From an uncultured Clostridia bacterium (GTDB lineage Bacteria; Bacillota; Clostridia; TANB77; CAG-508), in assembly GCA_934122385.1 (NCBI GenBank), contig CAKOWP010000002.1, positions 1 through 64,000 on the forward strand: DNA of 64,000 nucleotides, read 5' to 3'. How positions within the stretch are numbered: position 1 is the first letter of the stretch; each line of letters begins with the position of its first letter. Below are positions 52,924-60,381 of this stretch, one piece after another. The position numbers and the translations under genes were made by a program. The notes under the pieces are model-generated. The model was given only the letters and a program-made list of their open reading frames with translations, searched no databases and was not told where the DNA came from.

Positions 52924-53973
52924 TTATGTAATTGAAAAAATCAAATAACTAATTAACGGAAAATGTAAAATCATAATCTCTTTATATTTTCTTTTTTTCA
53001 TTCCTTTAAAAGATAAATATTTAAAATATTTATGTATTGGAAAATATAGAACCTTTGACTTTTGAGCATTTTTAAAATAATTTATTACCTTTTTTTCTTG
53101 GTCTTGTTGTTTATTAAAATTATCTTTTTTCGTTCTTATTATTTCTTCAGAATGAATTTTTATATATTCATTGATTCTGTTTCTATAGTCTTCGCACATC
53201 AATACTCCTGCCAAATAAGTTTCTGTAATAGCTCTATGTCTATATTTCAAATAAGATTTATAACCTTTTCCATTTTTTTCTTTCCATATTTTCACATTTT
53301 GTTTAAAACTTCTACCTCCAAAAGCATTGTTTCCATGAAGTCTATATCCAAATAATGGCTTATCTATACAATAAACTCCATTTAATGCATTTGCAATGTA
53401 TAGTGAATGCCAGTCATGAGCCATTGTATTTTCTGTAAAGGGAATCATTAAGTCTTTTACACTTTTGGTAAATAATTGACTACATCCAATTGCAATATGC
53501 CTAGAAAATGGTAAAATTTCTTTTTGATATTTTTCGTTTAGTATTGGCATATTTTTATATCTTAAATAGCTTTCATGCAATACTTTTCCATTTTCATCAA
53601 TTTGTTTTGCATCACAATAAACTAAATCTACATTTTTTTCTTTTAATATTTTTAAACTTTCCTCTATTTTATTTGGATACCATATATCGTCATGATCACT
53701 AAAAGCTATATAATCTGCTGTTGATTTTGTTAATACAAATTCAAAGTTTTTTGTGTATCCAAGATTTTGTGGCTGAAAATATATTTGTATTCTATTATCC
53801 TTTTGTTCATATTCTTTTAATACTTCTTTCACTTCTTCTTTTGTAGAGCAGTCGTCTGATATTATTAATTTAAAATCTTTATATGTTTGGTTTAATATGC
53901 TATCTATTTGCATTTTTAAGTATTCAATTTTGCTATTATATGTTGTTAATAATATATCTACTTTTTCTTCCAT
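52924..53973 (-). CDS. Family 2 glycosyltransferase, paralogue of the 47608 gene
   Basis: The protein has about 349 residues from the ATG at 53973 (MEEKVDILLTTYNS), chosen by alignment with the paralogue at 47608; the GTG at 53985 is an alternative. Motifs are KLIISDDCSTKEEVKEVL and DYIAFSDHDDIWYPNKIEES (about 87-106), then HDWHSLYIANAL. The family includes rhamnosyl- and galactosyltransferases of wall polymers. It stands at the right edge of the polysaccharide cluster, upstream of the ChW-M14 gene. Confidence 0.87.
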   Translation of the reverse strand: MEEKVDILLTTYNSKIEYLKMQIDSILNQTYKDFKLIISDDCSTKEEVKEVLKEYEQKDNRIQIYFQPQNLGYTKNFEFVLTKSTADYIAFSDHDDIWYPNKIEESLKILKEKNVDLVYCDAKQIDENGKVLHESYLRYKNMPILNEKYQKEILPFSRHIAIGCSQLFTKSVKDLMIPFTENTMAHDWHSLYIANALNGVYCIDKPLFGYRLHGNNAFGGRSFKQNVKIWKEKNGKGYKSYLKYRHRAITETYLAGVLMCEDYRNRINEYIKIHSEEIIRTKKDNFNKQQDQEKKVINYFKNAQKSKVLYFPIHKYFKYLSFKGMKKRKYKEIMILHFPLISYLIFSIT

Positions 53974-54106
53974 TTTTTCACTCACTTTTTACATTTTAAT
54001 CCAACAATATTTTACACTTTTTTGTTTTTTTTATCAATACTTTAGCTATGTTTTTTACAAAAAATATTAATATATCAATATTTATAATAATTAATACTTA
54101 TATTTT

Positions 54107-54119
54107 ACTGAACTGTAAC
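54107..54119 (-). repeat. Second solo copy of the MITE terminal 13-mer
   Basis: On the minus strand GTTACAGTTCAGT is identical to the left end of the 8520-8753 element. It begins 3 bases after the stop codon of the anti-sigma gene. No partner end is seen. Confidence 0.5.
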
Positions 54120-54122
54120 ACA

Positions 54123-55313
54123 TTATTCTACTGCATAATATTTTGACCAATGATTATCCCATATTAAATAATCACTTGAGTCTCCACCAATTATTTCACC
54201 AGTTGTGCAGTCTACAAAATAGCTATATTGTCCCTTTTGTGTTCTTTCAGCTAGATTTTCAAATTCATTTTTATTTTCATCATTTTTTTCTGCATAATTA
54301 AATACTACAACCCAAACTCTTCTTACTCTATTATCAGTTTTATATAAATATCTTTCATTGTCTGGTACTTCCACCTGCATCATTGGTTTATAATAATCAT
54401 CTGTATATTTTAATCTTGCATACGCATCACCATTCATTTTTTCAATTCTAAGTTCTGCATCTGTTTTTATAATGTCTTTTGTTTCGACTTTTCTATCTTC
54501 ATTTTTTGCAATTTCTATCGCTTGCTCTTTTGTTATTTCCATTGGATTATTTTCAAATTTATTATTTAAAACTCTATAGTTATATAAATGTTTATCTTTT
54601 GCAAAAAAATCTATTTCTATTGTTTCATACCTATTGATTAATCCATCATAAACTTTACTAAATTGTGCAAAAAATTCATAACCTGAATTACCGTTGCCTT
54701 CTCCTTTTTTATCATTTGCACGTAATGAAACTAATTTATATTCTTCTTCTTTATATCCAAATTGATTATAAAAATATTTTGCAACTTCTATCGCTTCTTT
54801 TCTTGTAATTGTGTGTTTTTCCCATTCGTTATTATAATCACCAAAGATTAAGCTTTCAAATTCTGATGTTATCGCATTTATTGATACTATCCATTTATTA
54901 TTAGTTTTAAAGCAATATGAATCCAACATTTTTTCCTGGCTTGGCACATCTATTGTTTCAGTTATTTCTTCATTTAAAAAACCTATTTCTTTCAATTTAT
55001 CTTTTGCTATTTCTTTTGCTTGTTCTTCTGTAATATATTGTTTTTCTTCAGTTGATTCTTGCTGCGCTTCTTCTACACTAATTCTTTCTGGATCTTTCCA
55101 AATTTTTTGATACAATTCATGTCCTGCAAAACTAACTCCACCAGCTACTAATATTCCTGCACATGCTGTTGCACATATTTTTGCAAATTCAAATATTTTA
55201 TTTTTGTTTTTTATTTTTTTATATAATGCACCTTGTATTGTCTGTGTAAATTTTAATGGAACATTTTTATCTTCATTAAATTTTGATTCTATCTTTTTAT
55301 CTAACTCATCCAT
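54123..55313 (-). CDS. Anti-sigma-factor-like membrane protein with PepSY-type repeats
   Basis: The protein has 396 residues. A 36-residue cytosolic start (MDELDKKIESKFNEDKNVP) precedes a single membrane helix, FAKICATACAGILVAGGVSF, at about 43-62. The extracellular part contains three or so YpeB/PepSY-like repeats, each with EEAxEIAxxxL-type helices (ITEEQAKEIAKDKLKEIGF, ITRKEAIEVAKYFYNQFGY, ITKEQAIEIAKNE). It starts one base after the stop of the sigma-factor gene, the usual place for its anti-sigma partner. Membrane tethering of the sigma factor is inferred. The signal sensed is unknown. Confidence 0.75.
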   Translation of the reverse strand: MDELDKKIESKFNEDKNVPLKFTQTIQGALYKKIKNKNKIFEFAKICATACAGILVAGGVSFAGHELYQKIWKDPERISVEEAQQESTEEKQYITEEQAKEIAKDKLKEIGFLNEEITETIDVPSQEKMLDSYCFKTNNKWIVSINAITSEFESLIFGDYNNEWEKHTITRKEAIEVAKYFYNQFGYKEEEYKLVSLRANDKKGEGNGNSGYEFFAQFSKVYDGLINRYETIEIDFFAKDKHLYNYRVLNNKFENNPMEITKEQAIEIAKNEDRKVETKDIIKTDAELRIEKMNGDAYARLKYTDDYYKPMMQVEVPDNERYLYKTDNRVRRVWVVVFNYAEKNDENKNEFENLAERTQKGQYSYFVDCTTGEIIGGDSSDYLIWDNHWSKYYAVE

Positions 55314-55314
55314 A

Positions 55315-55825
55315 TTAATTTTCCTCCTCTAGATATCTTCTCAACTTCTTTTTAGCTCTTGATAATTTCGTTTTAATGGTATTTTCATTTTTGTTTAAAA
55401 TTTTTGATATTTCCTTTGTTGTATATCTTTCTAGATAATACAAAGTGATTATTATTCTTTCAGCATATTCTAATTTTGAAATTATTATATAAAAATCTAT
55501 ATCTGTTTGTATTTCGTTTTCTTTTATTTGATTTTCTAAATTATTGTATTCATATGATATATTTTCTTTTTTATTTTTTCTATATTGTTTATTACATTTA
55601 TTTATCAATATTTTTATTATCCATGTTTTAAAGTATTGATTATGTTTTAGTTTTTTTATTTCTTTATATGCTTCTATCATTGTTTCTTGTACTGCTTCAT
55701 TTATGTCGTCTTCATTGTATAATCTTGTTTTTGCAATTTTATATAATTCACTTTGTATATCTAATATTAGTCCGAGTAAATGCTTGTTTATCTCCTTCTT
55801 TAGCTTTTTCTATTAATCCTTCCAT
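55315..55825 (-). pseudogene. ECF-type sigma factor with a frameshift near the N-terminus
   Basis: The true start is the ATG at 55825, 6 bases after GGAGG, reading MEGLIEKAKEGDKQAF. The frame is lost around 55771-55780 (TCCGAGTAAA). One base away the protein resumes: GLILDIQSELYKIAKTRLYN, then NEAVQETMIEAYKEI, KHNQYFKTWIIKILINKCNK (region 2), and ERYTTKEISKILNKNENTIKTKLSRAKKKL (region 4 helix-turn-helix). An internal ATG at 55680 gives only 121 residues lacking the start of region 2. The gene is either broken or mis-sequenced by one base. Its anti-sigma partner follows directly and looks intact. Confidence 0.78.
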
Positions 55826-56001
55826 TTGCTTCCTCCATTTTCAAACGTTTGATATCTATTAGAGTTTTTATTTTTAGTAAAAAGTTTCAATTTTATTATA
55901 TTTTTTCATAAACATTTTTAAAACTGTTGATTATTAACATAATTTATGCTAATATATTAACATATCGAGTATATGCTCTCTTAGTAACTATTAACAAGTA
56001 A

Positions 56002-56042
56002 CTGGAGGGCAAAACCTCCAGCACAATTTAGGAGGTAACATT
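56002..56042 (+). promoter_or_regulatory. Structured 5-prime leader that can hide a ribosome binding site
   Basis: CTGGAGG-GCAAAA-CCTCCAG forms a 7-bp hairpin (about 56002-56022). The sequence ACCTCC in its 3-prime arm is also complementary to the GGAGGT of the Shine-Dalgarno site about 11 bases downstream (about 56030-56036). The two pairings are mutually exclusive. Confidence 0.55.
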
Positions 56043-56519
56043 ATGTGTGATACGTATCAATTCAGATTCGGATGTGACGAAAAACAACTTTCAAGAATCT
56101 TTAAAGATTCAGAAATTTCAAGGGCTTTTGAAACCGCTTTTATGGAGAATTACTGGCTTTTATTAAATCGTTTAAGAGAATATAAAGATTTTATACAATC
56201 CCAAAATGTTCCTAACAAAGATGGTACATTACCTTTTAATTTTGATAACTTAGATGAAGATATAATAATCCAGAATTTCAAGCAGCGTTTACAGGTCCAT
56301 ATCTTGCATCTTGCAATTAATGATATTTTTTCATCAAAGTTAAGTATTAGGAACAATATCCTAGAAAGACTCAATGTCAATTTTATTAAAGATAATATTT
56401 TAAGTGAACGTCTATTATTTTCATTTAATGAATCAGTTGGTGTATTAAATCCTAGCACAGGTGTTTATTGCAAAGGCGATGTTCCTGATGAATTCATATC
56501 TGAATTTTTACAAAAGTAA
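56043..56519 (+). CDS. Unknown cytosolic protein behind a structured leader
   Basis: The protein has 158 residues, starting MCDTYQFRFGCDEKQLSRIF, with two early cysteines. I see no signal peptide, membrane helix or family signature; the sequence is helix-rich with an SERLLFSFNES segment. A strong TTAGGAGGT site sits 5 bases before the ATG, and a leader hairpin could mask it. A terminator follows the stop at once, so the gene is a single regulated unit between the sigma operon and acetate kinase. Confidence 0.65.
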   Translation: MCDTYQFRFGCDEKQLSRIFKDSEISRAFETAFMENYWLLLNRLREYKDFIQSQNVPNKDGTLPFNFDNLDEDIIIQNFKQRLQVHILHLAINDIFSSKLSIRNNILERLNVNFIKDNILSERLLFSFNESVGVLNPSTGVYCKGDVPDEFISEFLQK

Positions 56520-56523
56520 CATT

Positions 56524-56562
56524 AAAGGTAGATATAATGATAATTCTTATATCTACCTTTTC
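56524..56562. terminator. Terminator between convergent genes
   Basis: AAAGGTAGATATAA and TTATATCTACCTTT form a 14-bp perfect stem followed by T residues. It lies between the unknown gene and acetate kinase. Confidence 0.8.
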
Positions 56563-56580
56563 ACTCATTGTTTTTTCAAA

Positions 56581-57771
56581 CTATTTTACTAATCTCAAAG
56601 TTTCTTTAGCTATCATTAATTCTTCATTTGTAGGAATAACATAAACTTTAATTGTTGAATCAGGTGTAGAAACAACTCTTTCTTCCCCTCTCATATTATT
56701 AGCATCAACATCTAATTTAACACCCATAAATTCTAGTTTTTCACAAATTCCTTTACGGATATTAATTTGATTTTCACCAATTCCACCTGTAAATATAATG
56801 TAATCAACACCATTCATTGCAACTGCATATTTTGCAACATAACTTGCAATTGTATAATTAAAGTTTTCAACTGCAATTCTAGCATCTGGTTGTCCTTCAT
56901 TTGAAGCAATTTCTATTTCTCTAAAATCAGGAACTAAGTTTGACATACCAGAAAGTCCTGATTTTTTATTTAGTAAGTCTTCCATTTGTGCAGGTGTTAA
57001 ATTTTCTTTTTTCATTATATATGTTACAACTGATGGGTCTAAATCTCCACTTCTTGTAACCATTGGAAGTCCACCAAGTGGTGTTAATCCCATACTTGTA
57101 TCTACTGATTTTCCATCTTTTATAGCACATATACTTGAACCTTGTCCTAAGTGACATGTTACAATTTTTGTACCTTCTAATGATTTGTTTTCAATCTCAG
57201 CAAGTCTTTGTGATACAAACATATGCGATGTTCCATGGAATCCATATTTTCTTACACCGTATTTTTTATAATATTCATATGGTATTGGGTAAATAAATTT
57301 ATCTTTTGGCATTGTTTGATGGAATGCTGTATCAAATACTCCTACCATTGGTTTTCCAGGCATAACTTCTTGACACGCCTTTATTCCTAATATACAAGCT
57401 GGGTTGTGTAAAGGTGCTAAGTCTGTATATTCTTCTAGAACTTTTACAACATTGTCATCAATTACAACTGATTCTGCAATTTTTTCTCCACCATGAACTA
57501 ATCTGTGTCCAATCGCATTTATCTCATCTAAGCTATCTATTACTTTATATTCTGGATTTGTAAATTGTTTTAATGTGAAGTCTATTGCTTCTGAATGATT
57601 ATATGCTGGATTTTTTATTTCTATTTTTTTTCCATTTACTTTGTGTGTTATAAATGCTTCTGCTTCTCCTATTCTTTCATATTTTCCAGAAGCCATTACT
57701 TCTTCTGTCTCCATGTTAATTAATTGATATTTTAGTGATGAACTACCACAGTTTAATACTAATATTTTCAT
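56581..57771 (-). CDS. ackA: Acetate kinase, copy 1
   Basis: The protein has about 396 residues from the ATG at 57771 (MKILVLNCGSSSLKYQ), which has a GAGAG box upstream; the ORF start 9 codons earlier is within a repeat-rich region. Motifs are NCGSSSLKYQ, GHRLVHGGE, GVFDTAFHQTMP, HLGQGSSICAI and FTGGIGEN. It converts acetyl phosphate and ADP to acetate and ATP. The next gene upstream is a second, divergent copy, and pta follows beyond that. Around residue 265 the family motif is NLVPDFREIE rather than the usual GVSSDFRDIE. Confidence 0.93.
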   Translation of the reverse strand: MKILVLNCGSSSLKYQLINMETEEVMASGKYERIGEAEAFITHKVNGKKIEIKNPAYNHSEAIDFTLKQFTNPEYKVIDSLDEINAIGHRLVHGGEKIAESVVIDDNVVKVLEEYTDLAPLHNPACILGIKACQEVMPGKPMVGVFDTAFHQTMPKDKFIYPIPYEYYKKYGVRKYGFHGTSHMFVSQRLAEIENKSLEGTKIVTCHLGQGSSICAIKDGKSVDTSMGLTPLGGLPMVTRSGDLDPSVVTYIMKKENLTPAQMEDLLNKKSGLSGMSNLVPDFREIEIASNEGQPDARIAVENFNYTIASYVAKYAVAMNGVDYIIFTGGIGENQINIRKGICEKLEFMGVKLDVDANNMRGEERVVSTPDSTIKVYVIPTNEELMIAKETLRLVK

Positions 57772-57796
57772 TTTTATACTCTCTTTCTTTTGAGTC

Positions 57797-57824
57797 AACC
57801 AATGGGGACGTTGATAAATTGGTT
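57797..57824. repeat. Dispersed repeat, CCAATGGGGACGTT family
   Basis: AACCAATGGGGACGTTGATA followed by AATTGGTTT matches one arm of the inverted repeat at 19948-20048. It lies upstream of ackA copy 1. Confidence 0.75.
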
Positions 57825-57885
57825 TATCTTTTTAATCATTAGTTTACTCTTAATTTTCAAATTTTTAAAATCAAAGTTTTAAGAA

Positions 57886-57940
57886 GGGCTGTCCCATTAT
57901 CCCTAAAATTCGGGATTTTAAGGAACGTCCCTAAATCCCA
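57886..57940 (-). repeat. Dispersed repeat with GGGACGTTCCTTAA core
   Basis: The block contains GGGCTGTCCC, a small CCTAAAAT/GGGATTTTAAGG palindrome and GGAACGTCCC. On the minus strand it encodes the last residues FRDVP and the TAA stop of ackA copy 2. Confidence 0.65.
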
Positions 57941-59126
57941 CTTGTTTCATTGTTTCTCTTGCTATCATTAATTCTTCATTTGTTGGAACAACATAGACTT
58001 TTACTTTTGAGTCTTCAGCTGATATCTCAACTTCTTCGCCTCTTATTTTATTTTTTTCATCATCAATTTTTACTCCAAAAAATTCTAATTGTTCACAAAT
58101 CGCTTTTCTAGATAATGGACCTTTTTCTCCAACACCAGCTGTAAATGTAAGCACATCAATTCCACTCATAGCCACTGCACATTTTGCTACATATGCTGCT
58201 GTTAAATAATGATATATATCTAAAGCTAATTGGGCATGTGTTCCACCTGCTTGAGCTTCTATTTCTATATCTCTAAAATCAACAGATACACCTCTAGATG
58301 CACCGTAAACTCCAGATTTTTTATTTAATATATCTTCCATTTCTTGTGGTGTAAGATTTTCTTTTTTCATTATATAAGTCACAACTGATGGATCTAAATC
58401 TCCACTTCTTGTTCCCATTGGTATTCCACCAAGTGGTGTAAGTCCCATACTTGTTTCTACAGATTTACCATTTTGAATAGCGCATACACTTGCTCCTTGT
58501 CCTAAATGGCAATTTACTATTTTCAAATCTTTAATATCTTTTCCCATCATTTCTGCAACTCTATATGCAACATATTCATGTGATGTTCCATGAGCTCCAT
58601 ATTTTCTAATTCCATATTTCTTATAATATTCATATGGTATTGGATAAATATATCTTTCCTTTGGAATTGATTGATGAAATGCTGTATCAAATACTGCAAC
58701 CATTGGAATATTTGGAGCTATTTTTTTACATGCATTTATTCCTAAAATAGCAGCTGGATTGTGCAATGGTGCTAAATCACTGCATTTTTTTATTTCTTCA
58801 ATGACTTCATCTGTAATAAGAACTGGCTTAGAATATTTTTCTCCGCCTTGAACAACTCTATGTCCAATTCCGCCTAACTCATCTAAAGTTTTAATAACGC
58901 CATAATGGTCATTTGTTAATCTATCAAAAACAAATTCTAAAGCTTGTTCATGATTTTCAACATGTTTTTCAAATTTGTGTTTTAAGCCATTTACTTTATG
59001 TGTTAAAAATGAATTTTGTTGTCCTATTCTTTCAAAATATCCTTTTACCAACATTTCTTCTGTGTCCATATCAATTACTTGATATTTTAATGATGAACTT
59101 CCTGAATTTAAAACTAATATTTTCAT
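57918..59126 (-). CDS. ackA: Acetate kinase, copy 2
   Basis: The 402 residues are clearly paralogous to copy 1 (NSGSSSLKYQ, VAVFDTAFHQSIP, HLGQGASVCAI, FTAGVGEKGP). One striking difference: the family GHRVVHGGE is GHRVVQGGE here, with glutamine for the conserved histidine beside the substrate arginine. The C-terminus GFRDVP and stop are encoded by a dispersed repeat. AAAGGAGG precedes the ATG. It lies between ackA copy 1 and pta. It could be an acetate kinase with altered kinetics or specificity (for example propionate), or a redundant copy. Confidence 0.9.
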   Translation of the reverse strand: MKILVLNSGSSSLKYQVIDMDTEEMLVKGYFERIGQQNSFLTHKVNGLKHKFEKHVENHEQALEFVFDRLTNDHYGVIKTLDELGGIGHRVVQGGEKYSKPVLITDEVIEEIKKCSDLAPLHNPAAILGINACKKIAPNIPMVAVFDTAFHQSIPKERYIYPIPYEYYKKYGIRKYGAHGTSHEYVAYRVAEMMGKDIKDLKIVNCHLGQGASVCAIQNGKSVETSMGLTPLGGIPMGTRSGDLDPSVVTYIMKKENLTPQEMEDILNKKSGVYGASRGVSVDFRDIEIEAQAGGTHAQLALDIYHYLTAAYVAKCAVAMSGIDVLTFTAGVGEKGPLSRKAICEQLEFFGVKIDDEKNKIRGEEVEISAEDSKVKVYVVPTNEELMIARETMKQVGFRDVP

Positions 59127-59153
59127 AGAAGACCTCCTTTAATTTTATTATTT

Positions 59154-59204
59154 TGTCTCTTTGGGGACGGTTCTGTTTGAGACATCCGGTTCCTTTTGAG
59201 ACAT
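59154..59204 (+). repeat. Dispersed repeat, GGGGACGGTTCTG family
   Basis: TGTCTCTTTGGGGACGGTTC continues into TGTTTGAGACATCCGGTTCC and TTTTGAGACAT. It directly abuts the stop codon of pta at 59205. Confidence 0.8.
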
Positions 59205-60206
59205 TTAATTTTGTGCTTGAACAGCCGTTATTGCAATAACACCTGCTATATCTTGATAGCTACATCCTCTTGATAAGTCATTTACAGGTTTTGCAATTCC
59301 TTGGCATAGCGGTCCATATGCTTCGGCTTTTGCAAGTCTTTGAACTAATTTATATCCAATATTTCCAGCGTCTAAATCTGGGAATATTAAAACATTAGCT
59401 TCTCCAGCAACTTTACTATCTGGCGCTTTAGATTTAGCAACTTCTGGTATTATAGCCGCATCTAATTGTAGCTCTCCATCTGCTTTTAGTTCTGGCTCTT
59501 TTTCTTTTAATAATTTAGTTGCATCAATAACTTTTTGTGTTAATTCTGATTTTGCACTTCCCATTGTTGAATATGAAAGCATCGCAACTTTTGGTTCTTC
59601 GCCAACTAATTGTTTAAAGCTTTTACTTGAAGATATTGCTATTTCTGATAATTCTTCTGGATTTGGATTTGCATTTAACCCTGAATCTCCAAATATAAAT
59701 GTTCCATTTGAACCATATTCACAGTCTGGAACTACCATAACAAAGAATGCTGAAACTAATCTTGTGTCTGGTGCTGTTTTTAAAATTTGAAGTGCAGGTC
59801 TTAATGTATCAGCTGTTGAATGTGCTGCACCTGAGACCAAACCATCTGCCTTTGTTTCTTCATCTTTTACCATTAGCATTCCAAAATATACTGGATTCAA
59901 AGTAATTTCTTTTGCTTGTTCTATTGTCATACCTTTATGTTTTCTTAATTCATATAATAGATTTGCATATTTTTCGTAATCTGGTGATGTTTGTGGTTCT
60001 ATTATTTTTGCACCTTCAATATTTACATTATTTGCTTCAGCTTTTTCTTTGATTTCTTTTTCATTTCCTACTAAAATTATATTTGCATATTTTTCTTTTA
60101 GTGCTATTTCTGTTGCTTTTAGTGTTCGTATGTCTTCTGCTTCTGGTAGTACTATTGTTTTTATTTCTTGTCTTGCTCTTTCTTTTATTGATTCTATAAA
60201 GTTCAT
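59205..60206 (-). CDS. pta: Phosphate acetyltransferase
   Basis: The protein has about 333 residues from the ATG at 60206 (MNFIESIKERARQ), chosen because AAGGAAACG precedes it. It shows KTIVLPEAEDIRTLKA at the N-terminus, VSGAAHSTADTLRPALQI at about 122-139, FIFGDSGLNANPNPEELSEIA and the C-terminal AEAYGPLCQGIAKPVNDLSRG. It interconverts acetyl-CoA and acetyl phosphate and with AckA yields ATP from acetyl-CoA. The short length is that of the single-domain clostridial form. Its stop codon borders a dispersed repeat. Confidence 0.95.
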   Translation of the reverse strand: MNFIESIKERARQEIKTIVLPEAEDIRTLKATEIALKEKYANIILVGNEKEIKEKAEANNVNIEGAKIIEPQTSPDYEKYANLLYELRKHKGMTIEQAKEITLNPVYFGMLMVKDEETKADGLVSGAAHSTADTLRPALQILKTAPDTRLVSAFFVMVVPDCEYGSNGTFIFGDSGLNANPNPEELSEIAISSSKSFKQLVGEEPKVAMLSYSTMGSAKSELTQKVIDATKLLKEKEPELKADGELQLDAAIIPEVAKSKAPDSKVAGEANVLIFPDLDAGNIGYKLVQRLAKAEAYGPLCQGIAKPVNDLSRGCSYQDIAGVIAITAVQAQN

Positions 60207-60339
60207 TTTCGTTTCCTTTCTCTTCACTTCGTTTCGTTCATCATAAAATGAAAATTTACAATTTTCATTTTACAAATCTCTCGCTTTGCTCGTTCATCGT
60301 CATCCAAATTTTTATGCTTTTATTATATCTATAAATTAT

Positions 60340-60376
60340 AAAAAGTACAAGCCTTTTTACAAAACTTGTACTTTTT
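60340..60376 (-). terminator. Terminator of uvrA
   Basis: AAAAAGTACAAG (60340-60351) and CTTGTACTTTTT (60365-60376) form a 12-bp perfect stem just past the uvrA stop. Confidence 0.8.
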
Positions 60377-60381
60377 GTTTT

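Noticed and set aside
56150..56458. 102-codon minus-strand frame inside the unknown gene at 56043
   Set aside because: The plus-strand gene has a strong ribosome binding site, leader and terminator; the minus frame has none.
60246..60272. Palindrome around AAATGAAAATTTACAATTTTCATTTT upstream of uvrA end, considered as an operator
   Set aside because: It is AT-only, lies in the pta leader region without a promoter match, and such palindromes are expected by chance in this composition.
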